Assembly (NCBI RefSeq): GCF_016863135.1
Contig: NZ_BOOH01000044.1
Coordinates: 62,001-126,000 of the forward strand
DNA from: Planobispora longispora
GTDB taxonomy: Bacteria > Actinomycetota > Actinomycetes > Streptosporangiales > Streptosporangiaceae
Length of the DNA stretch: 64,000 nucleotides
Reading direction: 5' to 3'
The translations under genes were made by a program, and so were the position numbers. The notes under the pieces are model-generated. The model did no database searches and had not been told where the DNA came from. It was given only the letters and a program-made list of their open reading frames with translations. How positions within the stretch are numbered: position 1 is the stretch's first letter; every line of letters begins with the position of its first letter. Shown here piece by piece: positions 1 through 8,694 of this stretch.

Positions 1-1
1 C

Positions 2-1042
2 TTGAACCTCGGTCTGAACCTCGGCTACTGGCAGCGGAACGCCGTCGACGCCACCGAGCTCGTCCAGGCCGCCGAACGCCTGGGATACGGGTCCGTCTGG
101 ACCGCGGAGGCCTACGGCAGCGACGCCTTCACCCCCCTGGCCTGGTACGGCGCGCGGACCTCGCGCATCAAGCTGGGCACCTCGGTGGTGCAGCTGTCGG
201 CCAGGACCCCGGCGGCGACCGCGATGACCGCGATGACGCTGGACCACCTGACCGGCGGACGGCTGCTGCTCGGCGTCGGCGCGTCCGGGCCGCAGGTGGT
301 CGAGGGCTGGTACGGCATGCCGTTCGGCAGACCGCTGGCTCGCACCCGCGAGTACGTCGAGATCATGCGCAAGGTGTGGCGCCGCGAGGAGCCGGTGACC
401 AGCGACGGCGAGCACTACCCGCTCCCGCTGCCCGCGGAGGGCGCGGGGTCGGGCCCCGGGCGCGGGCGCGCCACCGGTCTCGGCAAGCCGCTGAAGCTCA
501 TCACCCATCCCCTGCGCCCGGAGATCCCCCTCTACCTGGGCGCCGAGGGGCCGAAGAACGTCGCCCTCGCCGCCGAGATCGCCGACGGCTGGCTCCCGCT
601 CTTCGTCTTCCCCGAGAAGGTCGAGCAGATGTACGGGCCGTCCCTGGCCGGGGCCGGCCCGGACTTCGACATCGCGGCGATGGTCATGACCGTGATCACC
701 GACGACGTGCGGGCCGCCCTGGACGGGGTGAAGATGATGCTCACCCTCTACATCGGCGGCATGGGGGCCAAGAGCCGCAACTTCCACGCCGACATCATCG
801 GCAGGATGGGCTACGCCGAGGCCGCCGAGGAGATCCAGGCGCTCTACCTGGCCGGGCGCAGAGACGAGGCGTTCGCCGCGATCCCCGACGAGCTGGCCGA
901 CGGCATCTCCCTGGTCGGCCCGCCCGGCCGCATCCGCGAGCGCCTGGAGCCGTGGCGCAAGAGCCCGGTGAGCACCCTGCTCGTCATGGGCCCCCACGAC
1001 GAGCCCTCCCTGAAGATCATCCGGGATCTCGTCCTGGGCTAG
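2..1042 (+). CDS. LLM-class F420-dependent oxidoreductase
   Basis: A 346-aa luciferase-like (TIM-barrel) oxidoreductase of the F420-dependent type. The N-terminus LGLNLGYW, the block ELVQAAERLGYGSVWTAEAY and the later LLLGVGASGPQVVEGWYG followed by TREYVEIMRKV are characteristic of this family, which transfers hydride from reduced coenzyme F420 to small substrates in the cytoplasm; the substrate is unknown. The TTG at position 2 fits the family N-terminus, but the upstream ribosome-binding region lies outside the window, so a slightly earlier start is possible. Its 3' end overlaps the convergent PaaX-type gene by 26 bp. Confidence 0.9.
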   Translation: MNLGLNLGYWQRNAVDATELVQAAERLGYGSVWTAEAYGSDAFTPLAWYGARTSRIKLGTSVVQLSARTPAATAMTAMTLDHLTGGRLLLGVGASGPQVVEGWYGMPFGRPLARTREYVEIMRKVWRREEPVTSDGEHYPLPLPAEGAGSGPGRGRATGLGKPLKLITHPLRPEIPLYLGAEGPKNVALAAEIADGWLPLFVFPEKVEQMYGPSLAGAGPDFDIAAMVMTVITDDVRAALDGVKMMLTLYIGGMGAKSRNFHADIIGRMGYAEAAEEIQALYLAGRRDEAFAAIPDELADGISLVGPPGRIRERLEPWRKSPVSTLLVMGPHDEPSLKIIRDLVLG

Positions 1043-1970
1043 CGTCGCCCGGCCACGACTCCTCCCCCGCACCTTCGACGATCTCTCGCACGACGTCGCC
1101 GTAGACGCGGAACAGACTCGGCGCGCCGGCGGGATCGGCCCGCCGCAGTTCCTCCCAGCACCGGGCGACCAGGGCCCGTGCCCGCACACCCGGCCAGGGG
1201 CGGGGGAGCAGCTCGGGAGGCAGGAGCGGATCGGGCTCGACCGCGCGGGTGAACTCCGCGGCGAGCTCGATCGCGATGGTGAGCACCTCCTCCCGCGGCA
1301 GGGGCTCAGGACCGCGCAGCCGGGCCAGGCGGGACTCGGCGACCTCGCGGAGCCGTTCGTGGGCCCGGGCGATCCGGTCCAGGGGCCAGAGGCGGGCGGC
1401 CAGCGCGCGCGGGTCGCGCTCGCCGCCGACACTCAGGTCGCCGCTGGTGAGGAGGGTGACGTACCCGGCGACGCCGAGCCGGCCGGCCTCGGCCTCGACG
1501 AGTTCCCCCCAGTCGTTCGGCGAGACGTACAGGCCGCCGTGCACGGGCGCGCCGCCGAGGCCGACGATGACCTCCCGCAACGCGTCCCGGGCTGACCTGG
1601 CCGCCTCCGGCACCGCGAACCCCGCCAGGTGCCACACTCCGTCCCAGGGGGCCCGCCCGCGGTCCTGGCGGTACATGTGCCGCATGAACTCGGCGTTGGG
1701 GGCGATCGACCGCCGGACGTCGTCGGCCGCCCGCAGCAGCGCCCTGCGACCCCGCCCCTCCTGGGTGAGCCGTCCTTCGGCGACGAGCCGCTTGACGCAC
1801 AGCCGCACCTGCTGGTCGGTCATCCCCAGGGCGCCCGCCACGGCGTAGAGCTCTCCGGCGTCGACGGTCCCGTCCTCGCGGACCATCCCCTCCACCAGGA
1901 TCCGGGTCGGGACCTCCACGCCACCGTCGCCGCGCCCGTCCTCCCGCTCTTCCTCACGCCTGCCGGACAT
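1017..1970 (-). CDS. PaaX family transcriptional regulator
   Basis: A 317-aa PaaX-type repressor. An N-terminal winged helix (VPTRILVEGMVREDGTVDAG, then MTDQQVRLCVKRLVAEGRL) is followed by the PaaX central block (DGVWHLAGFAVPE) and a C-terminal domain with WPLDRIARAHERL. PaaX proteins usually sense an acyl-CoA (phenylacetyl-CoA in the type member); no paa genes are present here, so the ligand is unknown. The ATG at 1970 removes a low-quality 5' extension. It is divergent from the alpha/beta hydrolase at 2050 with an inverted repeat between them, so autoregulation plus control of that gene is the simplest inference. Confidence 0.88.
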   Translation of the reverse strand: MSGRREEEREDGRGDGGVEVPTRILVEGMVREDGTVDAGELYAVAGALGMTDQQVRLCVKRLVAEGRLTQEGRGRRALLRAADDVRRSIAPNAEFMRHMYRQDRGRAPWDGVWHLAGFAVPEAARSARDALREVIVGLGGAPVHGGLYVSPNDWGELVEAEAGRLGVAGYVTLLTSGDLSVGGERDPRALAARLWPLDRIARAHERLREVAESRLARLRGPEPLPREEVLTIAIELAAEFTRAVEPDPLLPPELLPRPWPGVRARALVARCWEELRRADPAGAPSLFRVYGDVVREIVEGAGEESWPGDASPGRDPG

Positions 1971-1998
1971 CTCCCCGCCTCTCGTATCTATCAAATAT

Positions 1999-2018
1999 GT
2001 TACGGTCGTTTTCGTAAC
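1999..2018. promoter_or_regulatory. Inverted repeat, candidate PaaX-type operator
   Basis: GTTACG-N8-CGTAAC lies in the AT-rich 79-bp gap between the divergent PaaX-type gene and the hydrolase. The arms are perfect over 6 bp. Position between two divergent starts suggests the binding site of the adjacent regulator; this is inference. Confidence 0.55.
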
Positions 2019-2049
2019 GATAGTTTTTCTTTTGAACGATGGAGACGCA

Positions 2050-3120
2050 ATGAGTCCCGGACCATCCTCATCCACTCCGGCGGCCGGACGGCGCCGCCGG
2101 TGGCCGCGTCGGCTGCTGTCCTCCCTGGTGGCCGTCGCGACGCTGCTCCTGGCGGGCGGAGGGTGGGTGGCGTACCAGAACACCTACGACATCCGGGAGG
2201 AGCAGGTGACCGTCACCGGCGGCGCGCAGCCGCTGAAGGGGGTGCTCGCCCGGCCGACCGGGGGGCGGGGGCCGTACGGGCTGGTGGTCTTCGTCCACGG
2301 GGACGGTCCGATCGACGCCACGCACGAGACCTTCTACCGCCCGGCGTGGGAGGCGCTCGCACGGGCGGGCTACGCGTCGCTGTCGTGGAACAAGCCGGGA
2401 CTGGGCGGCGCTCCGGGCAACTGGCTGCACCAGAGCATGGAGGACCGGGCGGAGGAGACCATGGCCGCCATCGCCTGGGCGAAGAAGCTGCCGGACATCG
2501 ACCCGGCGCGGATCGGGCTGTGGGGCGCCAGCCAGGCCGGCTGGGTGCTGCCCAAGGTCGCCGCGCGCATGCCCGAGCTGAAGTTCGTCATCGCCGTCTC
2601 CCCGGCGATCAACTGGCTCCGGCAGGGACGCTACAACCTGCTGGCCGAGCTGAAGGAGCGCGGCGCCTCGCCGGAGGAGACCAGGGCCGCGGTGGCCCGC
2701 AGCGACGAGACGCTGGAGCACCTGCGCGAGGGCTCCACCTTCGAGCGGTACCGGGCCGCCGTCGGCGACGTGGACGGCATGACGGCCGACCGCTGGCGGT
2801 TCATCACGGCCAACCACACCTCCGACGCCTCCGACGACCTGGCCGAGATGCGGACCCCGGTCCTGCTGATGCTGGGCGGGCATGACGTCAACGTCGACAC
2901 CGGCGAGACCGAGGACACCTACCGCAGGCTCCTGACCCGGCCCGGCCAGCTCCAGGTCAGGCGTTATCCGGACGCCACCCACTCCATGGTGCCCAAGGAC
3001 GTCGAGGACTCGGAGCTCCGGGCGCTCGTCCTCGCCCTCGCGGCCCCCCGCTCCCTGGCCGTCGAGGGGTACCTGGACGACATGCGCCGCTACGTGGAGG
3101 GCCTGGAGACGCGGCGGTGA
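2050..3120 (+). CDS. Membrane-anchored alpha/beta hydrolase
   Basis: A 356-aa serine hydrolase. Residues about 1-20 are basic, 22-41 form one membrane segment (signal anchor), and the rest is an alpha/beta-hydrolase domain expected outside the membrane. Visible features are the oxyanion-side FVHGDGP, the nucleophile elbow LWGASQAGW (Ser about 161; Ala rather than Gly at the last elbow position, as in many members of this branch), the acidic motif LMLGGHDVNVD and the histidine motif DATHSM. The ATG at 2050 follows GGAG by 5 nt and is preferred over the TTG at 2032. Substrate unknown; probably controlled by the divergent PaaX-type regulator. Confidence 0.85.
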   Translation: MSPGPSSSTPAAGRRRRWPRRLLSSLVAVATLLLAGGGWVAYQNTYDIREEQVTVTGGAQPLKGVLARPTGGRGPYGLVVFVHGDGPIDATHETFYRPAWEALARAGYASLSWNKPGLGGAPGNWLHQSMEDRAEETMAAIAWAKKLPDIDPARIGLWGASQAGWVLPKVAARMPELKFVIAVSPAINWLRQGRYNLLAELKERGASPEETRAAVARSDETLEHLREGSTFERYRAAVGDVDGMTADRWRFITANHTSDASDDLAEMRTPVLLMLGGHDVNVDTGETEDTYRRLLTRPGQLQVRRYPDATHSMVPKDVEDSELRALVLALAAPRSLAVEGYLDDMRRYVEGLETRR

Positions 3121-3144
3121 GCGCCCCCGGCCTGCGGACGCGGG

Positions 3145-4320
3145 TCACTCCGTCCCGGGGCGGACGCCGGGGGCGGCGACCCAGCCGGAGGACTCGTAGG
3201 CGACCGTGAGCCCCCTGCGGAAGGGGATGCGCACGGCACGGTCGCCGCGGGCCTTCTCGCCCGCGCCGTCCTCCCCGTCCCCGTCCGGCCTCCCCCGCGG
3301 GTCCTCGTCCGGCCTCCCCCGCGGGTCCTCGTCCGGACCGCGGTACTCGAAGGCCAGCAGGCGCGCCCCGGACTCGTCGACGACCAGCCGGACGTCGCCG
3401 CCGGCCGTGGTGATCGCCGCGCCGGGGCGGCCGAGCGGGTCGGTGACGTCCCGCTCCAGGGCGAGGCCCGGCTGGTCGGCGAGGATCCGCAGCACCGCGG
3501 CGCGGGTGGCCGGGGACGCGGGTGAGGACAGCAGGTAGCGCGCCGCCGTGAACGCGAAGGACGTGAAGGATCCGCTCCCGCCGTCCCGGTGCGCCGAGCG
3601 CAGCCACCCTTCGAGCTCCCCGGCCTCGCCGGGCAGCCGCCGGACCTCGTCCATGGTCAGGGTCCGGCCGCCGACCTGCCACCGCAGCGAGATCCGGGAG
3701 AAGTCCCGCCGCCGCGGCCCCGGCCACAGGGACGGGGAGCCCTTCTCCTTCCAGGCGGCCTCGTCGGCCCGGTCGGCGAAGGCGACCTCGACGTCCTGGT
3801 TGAGCAGCCCCCGGCCGTCGCGCCCGTCGTACCAGAACTCGTCGGATCGCGCGACCACCGCGCCGGACTCCACCGGCTCGAAGGTCCGGGTCCGCTCGAA
3901 CCAGTAGCGGCCCCGCGCCGCGCCCTCGTCCGCCACCCGCTCCGCCCCCGCCAGCAGGAGCGAGCGGGCGTCGAGCGTCACGGTGGGCACGGCGGTGGGC
4001 GCGGTGGAGGGTTCGGGGAGGCGGGGCTGGGCCGCCGTGACCTGCCCGGCGGGCTCGGCGGGCCGGCCCCCGCCCGGCCCGCCGGAGGCCGCCGTGCCGC
4101 TCACGGCCGCCGGGACGGCCACGGCCGCGACCAGTCCCGCGACGGCCGTGCCCGCCAGCGTCAGGCGCGTCACCCGCGGCAGCGGACGGACGCGGAGGAA
4201 GGCGCGACGCCGGGGCTCGGCCAGGGCGCGGGCGAGGTCGGCCTCGCGGCGGCGCCGGTAGGTCTCGTCCAGGACGTCGTCGGGACGCAGGGCCACGATC
4301 AGGTCGTCGTCGGTCGTCAT
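3145..4320 (-). CDS. CU044_5270 family membrane protein (ECF sigma partner)
   Basis: A 391-aa protein with a cytoplasmic N-terminus (about 1-60), one membrane segment (RLTLAGTAVAGLVAAVAVPA) and a large extracytoplasmic domain with the GRYWFERTRTFEP and EFWYDGRDGRG motifs of the CU044_5270 family. These proteins are regularly encoded next to ECF sigma factors and are thought to act as membrane-bound anti-sigma or sensory partners. Its ATG overlaps the sigma-factor stop by 4 bp (ATGA), so the two are co-translated. Near the C-terminus a 24-bp direct duplication gives DEDPRGRP twice. The open frame upstream of 4320 is ignored because it runs through the sigma gene. Confidence 0.85.
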   Translation of the reverse strand: MTTDDDLIVALRPDDVLDETYRRRREADLARALAEPRRRAFLRVRPLPRVTRLTLAGTAVAGLVAAVAVPAAVSGTAASGGPGGGRPAEPAGQVTAAQPRLPEPSTAPTAVPTVTLDARSLLLAGAERVADEGAARGRYWFERTRTFEPVESGAVVARSDEFWYDGRDGRGLLNQDVEVAFADRADEAAWKEKGSPSLWPGPRRRDFSRISLRWQVGGRTLTMDEVRRLPGEAGELEGWLRSAHRDGGSGSFTSFAFTAARYLLSSPASPATRAAVLRILADQPGLALERDVTDPLGRPGAAITTAGGDVRLVVDESGARLLAFEYRGPDEDPRGRPDEDPRGRPDGDGEDGAGEKARGDRAVRIPFRRGLTVAYESSGWVAAPGVRPGTE

Positions 4321-4820
4321 CTCTGCTCCTGAAGGGTCGTGCGGGCGAGGTTCATCGCGTCGGCCAGGCGGCGGCGGGCGCGGTGCAGACGGACCGAGAA
4401 CGCGCGGGCCGAGCAGCCCGCGACCTTGGCGGCCTCGGCCGGGCCCAGGCCGTGCCAGCTGGCCAGGATCACCGCCTCGACCTCGTGCTCGGGGAGTACG
4501 GCGAGCGCCTCCAGCGCCATCCGCCGTTCGGAGACCTCGTCCGCCACATCGTTCTCCTGGGTCAGCGCGGCGAGCCGCTCGGCGGGGGTCACCCACCGCC
4601 GTCCGCGCTCGTGGTGCTTGCGCAGCAGGTTGCGGGCCACGCCCAGCAGCCAGGGCAGCGGCTGGTCCGGCACGCCGTCCAGCCGCCGCCAGGCGATCAG
4701 GAAGGTCTCGCTGGCGACGTCCTCGGCCGCCTGCCGCTCGGCCCGCAGCAGCGCGTAGCCGAGCACGCTCCGGTAATGCCGGTCGTACAGCGCGGTGAAC
4801 CGCGCTTCGGGATCGTCCAC
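4317..4820 (-). CDS. ECF RNA polymerase sigma factor
   Basis: A 167-aa sigma-70 family factor of ECF type. Region 2 is seen as ARFTALYDRHYRSVLGYALL followed by AAEDVASETFLIAWRRL, then the PWLLGVARNLLRKH block. Region 4 carries the helix-turn-helix LGPAEAAKVAGCSARAFSVR followed by LHRARRRL. It directs RNA polymerase to a small regulon, probably released by a signal through the co-translated CU044_5270 protein. First gene of a two-gene operon. Confidence 0.93.
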   Translation of the reverse strand: MDDPEARFTALYDRHYRSVLGYALLRAERQAAEDVASETFLIAWRRLDGVPDQPLPWLLGVARNLLRKHHERGRRWVTPAERLAALTQENDVADEVSERRMALEALAVLPEHEVEAVILASWHGLGPAEAAKVAGCSARAFSVRLHRARRRLADAMNLARTTLQEQR

Positions 4821-4923
4821 ATCCAGTAGTCCCTCCCCGGCGCCCTCGATTACCGGTCCGGGCGAGAAATCCTCCCGGACCGGTCCCCCGCTCCGGACAC
4901 GGGCCGGGTCCTCCGCTCCGGGC

Positions 4924-4975
4924 GCGGGGCGAAGTCCTCAGTCCCGGACGCGGGGCGAAGTCCTCAGTCCGGGCG
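4924..4975. repeat. 26-bp tandem direct repeat
   Basis: Two near-identical 26-bp copies beginning GCGGGGCGAAGTCCTCAGTC lie between the sigma gene and the FtsX-type gene, and the second copy runs into the last codons of the permease (stop at 4964). It looks like a local slippage duplication. Confidence 0.8.
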
Positions 4976-7054
4976 CGGGGCGGGGTCGGCGGTGACCGAG
5001 CGGAGCAGCGGGGCGCTCGCCGCGCCCGCGCCGATCACCCCGGCGAAGCCGAGGGTCACGCAGATCAGCAGGATGGTCATCCCGCCGACGTTCACCGAGG
5101 AGATCGAGAACGGCACGGCGCAGAACATCCCGATCACGATGGAGCCGCCGCCCATGACCGCCAGCGGGACGAGCGTCTCGGCGCGGCGCGCCCGGTTGAG
5201 GACCTCCAGCGGAGTGCCCGCCAGCCGGAGCAGGGCGTAGGTCTGCCTGCGGTCGAGGATCGAGGAGGCCGCGGTGATCCCGGCGCTGACGACGGCGACC
5301 AGGAAGGAGACGGTGAGCACGACGACGGTGCCGGTGCCGACGTCCTTCAGCAGCAGGACGCCGAAGCGCTCCTCGTCGGCGGCGGAGGTGGCCGTGCGGC
5401 CGGGCACCAGCCCGTCGAGCGCCGTCCTGGCCCGGTCGATCACCGCCTCGTCCGCCCGCCCCGTCCCCGGACCGGCGCTCTTCTCAGCGACGGTCTCCTC
5501 ACCGGTGGGTTTCCCGGTGGCGGCTTTCTCGGCGGCGGGTTTCCCGGTGGCGGAGCCGCCTCCGCTCTCCGTCCCGCCGTCCCCCGCCGTCCTCCCGACC
5601 TCGACGGTGAGCAGTTTGTCCTCGCCCTTGCCGGTGACCTCCACCCGCGCCGGAACGCCCGCCGCCGTCAGGCGCTCGCGCGCCTCGGCGGTGAACCGGG
5701 ACGCCTGGGCGGCGGGGACCGTGACGCGCAGGGTGGCGGGGTCCGCGTCCCCCAGAAGGTCGCTCGCGGGGCTCAGGAACCCGATGAAGCCCGCCACGAA
5801 CCCCGTCATGGCCACACCGCTCACGGTCCGCCAGGCCGCCTTCGGGTCGTCGACCAGGCGGCGCCCGGCCAGCAGGCGGGCGGGTCCGCGCGCCGTCCCG
5901 GCCGTGATCCTGCCGATCACACCGACCACCCAGGGCCCGGCCAGGTTGATGGCGAGGAAGGCCAGGCCGAGCACGACGGCGACCACCCCGGCCGCGGAGC
6001 CGGCGCCGAGCGTGGGCACCACCGCCAGGACGGCCAGCAGCGCGACGATCCGGACGAACCGCATGGCCGGCGGGGTCTCCCGCCGGGCCACGCCCAGCGG
6101 GCTGACCACCACCCGGCGCAGCCCGACGACGGCGGACAGGCCGACGAGCAGCGGCACGGCCCCCAGGACGGCGAGCGTGTACGGCACGCCCGGCCACAGG
6201 TCCGCGGCGAACCAGGCGCCGCCCCCGATCTCGATCCCGGCCAGCAACGGGGTGAGCAGGCCGTACAGGACCGTGCCCGCGACCGCGCCGGCGGCCGCGG
6301 TGATCATCGCCTCGGCGACGGTCATCGTCACCACCTGCCCGGGGGTGGCGCCGACCAGCCGGAGCGCGGCCAGCCGCTGGTCGCGTCGGGCCACGGTGAG
6401 CCGGGCCGCCGCGCCCCCGAACACCAGCAGCGGCACGGCCATGAGCACGGTCGCGATCAGCGCGAGCGCCTGGTACGCCTGCGCGTCGGGCGAGGGCGCG
6501 CCGGTGAAGTCCGCCACCCGCGTCGGCGGGAACCCGTCGCGCGGGTCTCCGGCGACCGCGGCGGTCATGATCGGAGAGTCCGGCGCCTGGCCGCGGACCG
6601 CGACCAGCTCGCCGGGGTGGACCAGCGCCTCGTCCCCGACGGTCCCGGCGACCTTCTCCGGGAACCGGCCGGCGAGCTCGCCGGCCGGGAGCTCGCGGGC
6701 GAGTTCCGCCAGCGCCGGGGAGAACCAGACCTCCCCCGGGGCGGGAAGCCGGTCCAGGCCGGGCGGCGGGGCCGCCCCGGGCTTCAGCACGGCCAGATCC
6801 ACGACCGTGACGGTCCGGTCGCGCACGTAGTCCTTGTGCACCGCCTGCACGGCCACGGCCGCCGTGCCCACGGCGACCGGATTGCGCCACGCCTCCCGCT
6901 CGGCCCTGCCCTGGAAAGCCACGTTGGCGGAGACGGAGAAGATCAGAAGCGCGGTGCTGACCGCCACCGCCACCGCGGTCAGTCCCGCGCCCAGCAGCCC
7001 CCGGCGGCCGCCGCCGCGCAGCAGCCGCCAGCTCAGTCCCAGCGGCCCGCTCAT
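4964..7054 (-). CDS. FtsX-like ABC transporter permease
   Basis: A 696-aa MacB/FtsX-type permease. It has an N-terminal membrane segment (LLGAGLTAVAVAVSTALLIF), an extracytoplasmic region, a first FtsX core (roughly 195-310, with the conserved LAALRLVGATPGQV loop), further membrane segments, a second extracytoplasmic region containing a repetitive low-complexity stretch (ATGKPAAEKAATGKPTGEE), and a second FtsX core (about 560-690, with YALLRLAGTPLEVL). Such permeases usually act as mechanotransmission or lipoprotein/antibiotic export pumps. Its start overlaps the ATPase stop by 4 bp. Confidence 0.9.
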   Translation of the reverse strand: MSGPLGLSWRLLRGGGRRGLLGAGLTAVAVAVSTALLIFSVSANVAFQGRAEREAWRNPVAVGTAAVAVQAVHKDYVRDRTVTVVDLAVLKPGAAPPPGLDRLPAPGEVWFSPALAELARELPAGELAGRFPEKVAGTVGDEALVHPGELVAVRGQAPDSPIMTAAVAGDPRDGFPPTRVADFTGAPSPDAQAYQALALIATVLMAVPLLVFGGAAARLTVARRDQRLAALRLVGATPGQVVTMTVAEAMITAAAGAVAGTVLYGLLTPLLAGIEIGGGAWFAADLWPGVPYTLAVLGAVPLLVGLSAVVGLRRVVVSPLGVARRETPPAMRFVRIVALLAVLAVVPTLGAGSAAGVVAVVLGLAFLAINLAGPWVVGVIGRITAGTARGPARLLAGRRLVDDPKAAWRTVSGVAMTGFVAGFIGFLSPASDLLGDADPATLRVTVPAAQASRFTAEARERLTAAGVPARVEVTGKGEDKLLTVEVGRTAGDGGTESGGGSATGKPAAEKAATGKPTGEETVAEKSAGPGTGRADEAVIDRARTALDGLVPGRTATSAADEERFGVLLLKDVGTGTVVVLTVSFLVAVVSAGITAASSILDRRQTYALLRLAGTPLEVLNRARRAETLVPLAVMGGGSIVIGMFCAVPFSISSVNVGGMTILLICVTLGFAGVIGAGAASAPLLRSVTADPAPRPD

Positions 7055-7851
7055 CCGTTCCCCCCGGGGAGGATCCGGGTCAGGGACCCCGGTCCGTCAT
7101 GGCCGGGGCGCCCCTGCACGTCATGCCCGGAGTGCCCCTGCACGTCGTGCCCGGAGTACGGCCCGGCGGCCATGCCCCTGCCCGTGCCCGGGAGGACGCG
7201 GCCGTCGCGGACCTCCACCGTGCGGTCGCACCAGCGCGCCACCTGCGGATCGTGGGTCACCACCACCAGCGAGGCGTCGTTGCCCCGGGTCGCCTCCACC
7301 AGCAGGCGCATCGTGTCGTGGCCGGTGGTCTGGTCGAGCGCGCCGGTCGGCTCGTCGGCGAAGACCACCGCGGGCCGGGTGACCAGCGCGCGGGCGATCG
7401 CCACCCGCTGGGCCTGCCCGCCGGACAGCTCGCCGGGCCGCCGCCCCTCCATGCCGCCCAGGCCGAGCGGGCCGAACCAGCCCCGCGCCCGCCGCACGGC
7501 CTCGCCCCGGGACACCCCGCCGAGCATGAGGGGCAGCGCGACGTTCTCCTCGGCCGGAAGCTCGGGCAGGAGCTGGCCGAACTGGAACACGAACCCGAAG
7601 CGGGTCCGGCGCAGGGCGCTGCGCTGCCGCTCCCCCATCGCGTCCACCCGCTGCCCGAGCAGCCGCACCTCGCCCGTGTCCGGCCGGGTGATCCCCGCCA
7701 GGCAGTGCAGCAGGGTGGACTTCCCCGACCCGCTCGGCCCCATGATCGCCACGGCCTCGCCGCGCCCGACCGCCAGCCCGACGCCGTCCAGCGCCACGGT
7801 CGAGCCGAACCGTTTCACCAGATCGAACCCCTCAAGAACAACGTTCGTCAT
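7051..7851 (-). CDS. ABC transporter ATP-binding protein (MacB/LolD type)
   Basis: A 266-aa ATPase with Walker A GPSGSGKST, signature LSGGQAQRVAIARAL, Walker B VVFADEP and the LolD/MacB hallmark TGALDQTTG. It energises the FtsX-type permease with which it overlaps by ATGA. The last 30 residues carry a degenerate repeat (GHDVQGHSGHDVQGRPGHDG). It is divergent from the response regulator at 7974, a common arrangement for stress- or peptide-responsive exporters. Confidence 0.93.
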   Translation of the reverse strand: MTNVVLEGFDLVKRFGSTVALDGVGLAVGRGEAVAIMGPSGSGKSTLLHCLAGITRPDTGEVRLLGQRVDAMGERQRSALRRTRFGFVFQFGQLLPELPAEENVALPLMLGGVSRGEAVRRARGWFGPLGLGGMEGRRPGELSGGQAQRVAIARALVTRPAVVFADEPTGALDQTTGHDTMRLLVEATRGNDASLVVVTHDPQVARWCDRTVEVRDGRVLPGTGRGMAAGPYSGHDVQGHSGHDVQGRPGHDGPGSLTRILPGGNG

Positions 7852-7973
7852 GGTGACGACTCTCCCGTCCGGAGGCGCCGTCGCGGATCGGCCGGGCGTC
7901 CGATCCCCCGGCGGCGGCCTCGTCCGAACGGCCGATGGTCCCGTGCCACCCCGCGGCTGGCAGAATCGATCAC

Positions 7974-8627
7974 GTGACGATTCGGGTTCTCATCGCCGAC
8001 GACCAGGAGCTCGTGCGGACCGGCTTCCGCATGATCCTGGACGCCCAGCCGGACATGGAGGTCGTGGCGACCGCAGCGGACGGCGCCGAGGCGATCGAGC
8101 AGGCGCGGCGGCTCCGACCCGACGTGTGCCTGCTCGACATCCGGATGCCGAGGCTGGACGGGCTGGAGGCCACCCGGATCCTCGCCGGGCCCGGGGTCCC
8201 CGATCCGCTGCGGGTGGTCATCGTCACCACCTTCGACCTCGACGAGTACGTCTACGGGGCGCTGCGCTCGGGGGCGACCGGGTTCCTGCTCAAGGACAGC
8301 GGCCCGGCGCTGCTGGTCGAGGCGATCCGGGCGGCGGCGGCCGGGGACGCGCTGGTCTCGCCGTCGGTGACCGTACGGCTGCTGGAGCACCTGGCCCGTC
8401 CCCCGGCCGGCCGGGCCGTCCGGCCGCTCCCCGACCCGCTGACGGAGCGGGAGCTCGACGTGGTCCGGCTGGTGGCCCGGGGGCGGACCAACCAGGAGGT
8501 CGCCGCGGAGCTGTTCGTCTCGCTGTCGACGGTCAAGACGCACCTGGGCAGTGTCCAGGCCAAGCTGGGGTTAAGGAACCGCGTGGAGGTCGCCGCCTGG
8601 GCGTGGGAGTCCGGCGTGGTGAGTTGA
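7974..8627 (+). CDS. NarL/FixJ-type response regulator
   Basis: A 217-aa response regulator. The receiver domain shows the acidic pair (ADDQE), the phospho-acceptor Asp in DVCLLDIRMPRLDG, and Lys in FLLKDSGP. The C-terminal LuxR-type helix-turn-helix is LTERELDVVRLVARGRTNQE with ELFVSLSTVKTHLGSV. The GTG at 7974 gives the normal family length; the upstream ATG at 7935 would add an unlikely tail. No histidine kinase is encoded nearby, so it is an orphan here. The divergent ABC exporter is its likely target. Confidence 0.92.
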   Translation: MTIRVLIADDQELVRTGFRMILDAQPDMEVVATAADGAEAIEQARRLRPDVCLLDIRMPRLDGLEATRILAGPGVPDPLRVVIVTTFDLDEYVYGALRSGATGFLLKDSGPALLVEAIRAAAAGDALVSPSVTVRLLEHLARPPAGRAVRPLPDPLTERELDVVRLVARGRTNQEVAAELFVSLSTVKTHLGSVQAKLGLRNRVEVAAWAWESGVVS

Positions 8628-8694
8628 TTGGAAAAGCTCCCGGAGGGATAGAAGAAGGGCAGGTCCTTCAGCGCATGCCGGGGGGAGATTCACC

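Noticed and set aside
376-1104. Long Arg/Pro/Gly-rich plus-strand frame overlapping the F420 oxidoreductase
   Set aside because: Typical high-GC shadow frame with no family resemblance; the overlapping gene is clearly conserved.
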